Source: Burkholderia pyrrocinia (GTDB lineage Bacteria; Pseudomonadota; Gammaproteobacteria; Burkholderiales; Burkholderiaceae). Taken from it: a stretch of DNA of 64,000 nt. The notes under the pieces were generated by a model that was not told the origin of the DNA, made no database searches, and saw only the letters and a program-made list of their open reading frames with translations. The stretch's first letter is position 1; each line of letters begins with the position of its first letter. Made by a program: the position numbers and the translations under genes. This document shows positions 61,601 through 64,000 of this stretch, piece after piece. The stretch covers positions 1,798,001-1,862,000 of the forward strand of contig NZ_CP070978.1 in the NCBI RefSeq assembly GCF_018417535.1, written 5' to 3'.

Positions 61601-62968
61601 GTGAAGCGCATGCCATTTCGCTGCATCCATGCCATCAGCTATGCAAGCGTGCTGCTCTTTCAGGCCGAAACGCACGCGCAGTCGCTGGACGCCCAGTCGA
61701 CGCAGGAGAACATTTCCGTACTGCGCCAGGAAGTCGATCACCATCTGCAGGAACTGAACGCGCTCAAGCGCAAACTGGCCGACGAAGAAGCCAATCTCTC
61801 GCGTCTGAGCCGGGCGCTGGACAACCGGGAACTCGCGACCCGGCGCGGCGCGGGCCCCGGTGATGCCGGCGGCCCCGGCGACGCTGCGCCGCAGGCCGAT
61901 ACCGGCGCCCCGGGCGGCACGGCAGGCAACGCCCCCGGCAACGTGCAATCCGCGGCCGGGTCCGCCGCGGCGCCGAGCCAGCCGGTCGGCCAGGCGCCGG
62001 TGCCGGACACCGCACCGCCGCCCGTCGCGCCGATCTTCGATCAGCCCGGCGTGCTGACGCCGAAGCACAAGTTCGTCGTCGAGCCGTCGTTCCAGTTCAA
62101 CTATTCGTCGTCGAACCGCGTCGCACTCGTCGGCTACACGATCATCCCGGCGCTGCTGATCGGCCTGGTCGACGTGCGGGAAGTCAAGACGACCACGCTG
62201 ACGGGCGCGGTCGCGGTGCGCTACGGGATCACCAACCGGATGGAAGTCGAAGTCCGCGTCCCCTATGTGTACTCGACGAACGACACGATCAGCCGCGAGA
62301 TCTTCACCGGTACCGCCCAGGACAACGCGTTCAACAGCCACGGCAAAGGCCTCGGCGACGTCGAAATGACGCTGCGCTACCAGTTCAATACCGGCGGCCC
62401 CGACAAGTTCTATTACATCGGCTGGCTGCGCTTCAAGACCGCCACCGGCAAGAGCCCGTTCGACGTCGTCACCGACTGCGTCACGCGCTGCGTCGGCAAT
62501 GCCACCGGCACCGGCCTGCCGCTCGAGCAGCCGACGGGCTCCGGCTTCTATGCGGTCCAGCCGGGCCTCACGTGGCTGTTTCCGTCCGATCCGGTGGTGT
62601 TCTTCGGCAACCTGAGCTATCTGCACAGCTTCAGCCGCGACAATCTCAGCCTCACGATTCGCGACGGACAAAAGGACTTCATCGGCAAAGTGCAGCCCGG
62701 CGACATCTGGGGTTTCAATATCGGCATGGGCCTCGCGCTGAACGAGAAAGCGGCGGTGAGCCTCGGCTACGACCAGAGCATCGTGCTGCCCACGAAACAG
62801 AACGGCCAGACGGTGCCCAGCTCGGTGCGCGTGATCCTCGGCTCGCTGCTCGTCGGTTACTCGTACCGGCTGTCGCCGAAGACCACGCTGAATCTTTCGA
62901 TCGGCGCCGGCCTCACGCGCGACACCCCGGACGTGGTCATGACGCTGCGCGTGCCGTTTGCATTCTGA
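61601..62968 (+). CDS. FapF-like outer-membrane barrel with N-terminal coiled coil
   Basis: 455 aa, GTG start. Signal MPFRCIHAISYASVLLFQAE; residues about 33-75 are a predicted coiled coil (ENISVLRQEVDHHLQELNAL; KRKLADEEANLSRLSRALD), then a 75-residue Gly/Pro/Ala linker, then a beta-barrel (about 155-455) ending ...TLRVPFAF with the C-terminal Phe of outer-membrane proteins. The barrel looks like the phenol-MetA (PF13557) family. Coiled coil + linker + PF13557 barrel is the architecture of Pseudomonas FapF, the amyloid secretion pore. It faces a C39 peptidase/Gly-Gly gene pair. Confidence 0.72.
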   Translation: MKRMPFRCIHAISYASVLLFQAETHAQSLDAQSTQENISVLRQEVDHHLQELNALKRKLADEEANLSRLSRALDNRELATRRGAGPGDAGGPGDAAPQADTGAPGGTAGNAPGNVQSAAGSAAAPSQPVGQAPVPDTAPPPVAPIFDQPGVLTPKHKFVVEPSFQFNYSSSNRVALVGYTIIPALLIGLVDVREVKTTTLTGAVAVRYGITNRMEVEVRVPYVYSTNDTISREIFTGTAQDNAFNSHGKGLGDVEMTLRYQFNTGGPDKFYYIGWLRFKTATGKSPFDVVTDCVTRCVGNATGTGLPLEQPTGSGFYAVQPGLTWLFPSDPVVFFGNLSYLHSFSRDNLSLTIRDGQKDFIGKVQPGDIWGFNIGMGLALNEKAAVSLGYDQSIVLPTKQNGQTVPSSVRVILGSLLVGYSYRLSPKTTLNLSIGAGLTRDTPDVVMTLRVPFAF

Positions 62969-63073
62969 TCGCCGGACGGCGCCGACGGCGGGCCGCGCGA
63001 CGCCCACCGGCCGGCGGGCCACTGCCCGCTCATCCGCCATTCATCGGTCGCTTACCGAGCCTTTATCGCCCCT

Positions 63074-63790
63074 TCATCGTCCCGGCAACGCGCCGATCAG
63101 CGCATTGTTCAGCGTCTGCATCACGTTCAGGTTCTTGAACGTCGACAGTGTGTTGACGGTCGTGTTGATCGTCGTCATCGCCTGGATTTGCTGGTTGTTC
63201 AACGTGTTCTGGATCACCGCGCCGGTCAGCGCCGGCAGCGCGGCGGGCTGCGCGGCGTTGGCGGCGCCAACCTGGATCAGTGCGCCCGCGTTCGCGGCCG
63301 CCAGTGCCTGCGCCTGTTGCGCAGTGATATGACTGATGTCCGGGATGTTGAAGCTGGTCGTCGTGACCAGATTGCCGTTCACGAACGCGACACGCGATAC
63401 CCCGAACGAAACCTTCAGGCCGCTCGGCAGATCGAAGCCGCCGCGCATCGCATCGAGGCGCGCGTCGCTGAGCGCGATCGCACCGGCTGCCGGCCAGTTC
63501 CGTTCGCGCTGCACGCCCCGCGGTTCCGAGGCCGGCGGCCCGGCCGCGCACTCCGCCATCGCGAGCGGCGCGGCACGCAGGATCGGTGCCACCCCGGCCC
63601 GCGACTCCGCGGGCGCCGTATCGGCGCCCGCGTTCGTGCCGGATGCCGGCGCGACGCCGCTGCTCGTCTGCGCGACAGGCTCGACGGTCGCGGCCGGCGC
63701 GCCGTCCTGCATCGCCGCCGCACTCACGGACGTCATCCCGCCGCACACCATCGCGGCGATGCCGGCGATCTTCCTGGTCTCGGATCTCAT
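63074..63790 (-). CDS. Exported Gly-Gly-motif, Asn/Gln/Ala-rich protein
   Basis: 238 aa from the ATG at 63790 (GAGG eight bases upstream; a TTG four codons earlier overlaps the peptidase stop). A signal-like hydrophobic front (IAGIAAMVCGGMTSVSAAA), a Pro/Ala region, then LSDARLDAMRGGFDLPSGLK, where Gly117-Gly118 looks like a C39 processing site. The C-terminal 100 residues are rich in Asn, Gln, Thr and Ala (QNTLNNQQIQAMTTINTTVN; LNVMQTLNNALIGALPGR), a composition seen in amyloid subunits. It may be the exported fibre or matrix protein. Family not recognised. Confidence 0.68.
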   Translation of the reverse strand: MRSETRKIAGIAAMVCGGMTSVSAAAMQDGAPAATVEPVAQTSSGVAPASGTNAGADTAPAESRAGVAPILRAAPLAMAECAAGPPASEPRGVQRERNWPAAGAIALSDARLDAMRGGFDLPSGLKVSFGVSRVAFVNGNLVTTTSFNIPDISHITAQQAQALAAANAGALIQVGAANAAQPAALPALTGAVIQNTLNNQQIQAMTTINTTVNTLSTFKNLNVMQTLNNALIGALPGR

Positions 63791-63798
63791 GACGGTCC

Positions 63799-64000
63799 TC
63801 AAAAGTCGCTCGGGCCGTGCTTCGGCATCACGACGTTGTACAGGCCGTCGCGGGCGATGCCGGTGTAGAGCGGTGCGCTGGGCGCGACGCGCCAGTCACG
63901 CGGGTCGTTGAACACCGCCAGCTCGGGCCGGTTGTGGATCACGAAAATCACATGGTCTTCCCACTTCTGCTCGAAACTCGCCAGCGACATCGGCCGCGTG
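63799..64000 (-). CDS. C39-family peptidase, C-terminal end (runs off window)
   Basis: The last 66 residues are visible: TRPMSLASFEQKWEDHVIFV then IHNRPELAVFNDPRDWRVAP and a GLYNVVMPKHGPSDF end. The pattern 'MSLASFEQKW...VIFV' is the end of a C39 peptidase domain; catalytic Cys and His lie outside the window. In Fap systems the C39 member FapD matures the amyloid subunits. Its stop is nine bases ahead of the next gene's start. Partial, so the rest of the protein is not assessed. Confidence 0.65.
   Translation of the reverse strand, partial: TRPMSLASFEQKWEDHVIFVIHNRPELAVFNDPRDWRVAPSAPLYTGIARDGLYNVVMPKHGPSDF

Noticed and set aside
1..64000. tRNA, rRNA or integrated phage
   Set aside because: No tRNA-like cloverleaf, rRNA segment, integrase, transposase or phage structural gene was recognised.

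Overview
The window is GC-rich, densely coded beta-proteobacterial DNA, most likely from a Burkholderia, probably the B. cepacia complex. This is inferred from codon use, the many LysR regulators, the CopRS/IrlRS-type two-component pair, the Tat-exported acidic phospholipase C, the cyanase operon and the many two- to five-gene catabolic cassettes. No rRNA, tRNA, CRISPR array or complete insertion sequence was seen.

Layout. (1) 1-16.0 kb is a metal-homeostasis block. It holds a multicopper oxidase / efflux-lipoprotein operon facing away from a CopR/CopS-like two-component system, an MFS pump, a dmeRF-type Ni/Co efflux operon, a cation exchanger behind a manganese-type (yybP-ykoY) riboswitch, and a cusCBAF copper/silver efflux operon. 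(2) 16.1-22 kb has GST, HxlR and MFS genes, then a decayed cluster: an FAD amine oxidase, a cupin and an agmatinase, all broken, beside an intact LuxR-type regulator. This looks like a lost polyamine or agmatine pathway. (3) 23.5-26.9 kb is a compact locus of two poorly characterised genes (one with DUF2325), a short ModE-like regulator and a small molybdopterin oxidoreductase. Three transcription units there carry the same 24-bp ModE-like palindrome, so I propose a local molybdate regulon. (4) 27-33.3 kb has DeoR and MgtC, then a choline-binding protein, a HAD phosphatase and a phospholipase C. These fit a route from phosphatidylcholine to phosphocholine to choline.

(5) 33.3-44 kb is mixed: M24 peptidase-like protein, acetyltransferases, trans-aconitate methyltransferase, porin and deaminase remnants, the cynTS/cynR cyanate operon, a DUF3422 membrane protein and lineage-restricted hypotheticals. 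(6) 44.1-50.2 kb has a 20-copy 9-bp tandem repeat, a LysR gene, and a divergent operon of formaldehyde-activating-enzyme homologue (fae), aldo/keto reductase, aldehyde dehydrogenase and MFS transporter. (7) 50.4-52.8 kb is a small accessory patch with a ParDE-type toxin-antitoxin pair and three orphan genes. (8) 52.8-61 kb has two divergent GcvA-like LysR genes and an operon of aldehyde dehydrogenase, MFS, enolase-superfamily dehydratase and GMC oxidoreductase, probably for a sugar-acid or polyol. (9) 61.6-64 kb has a FapF-like outer-membrane barrel with an N-terminal coiled coil, facing a two-gene unit of C39 peptidase (cut by the window edge) and an Asn/Gln/Ala-rich exported protein with a Gly-Gly motif. 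This is a candidate amyloid-type or peptidase-processed secretion system.

The points most worth follow-up are the ModE-box locus, the C39/Gly-Gly/FapF-like module, the riboswitch-controlled exchanger, the orphan fae operon and the decaying polyamine cluster.
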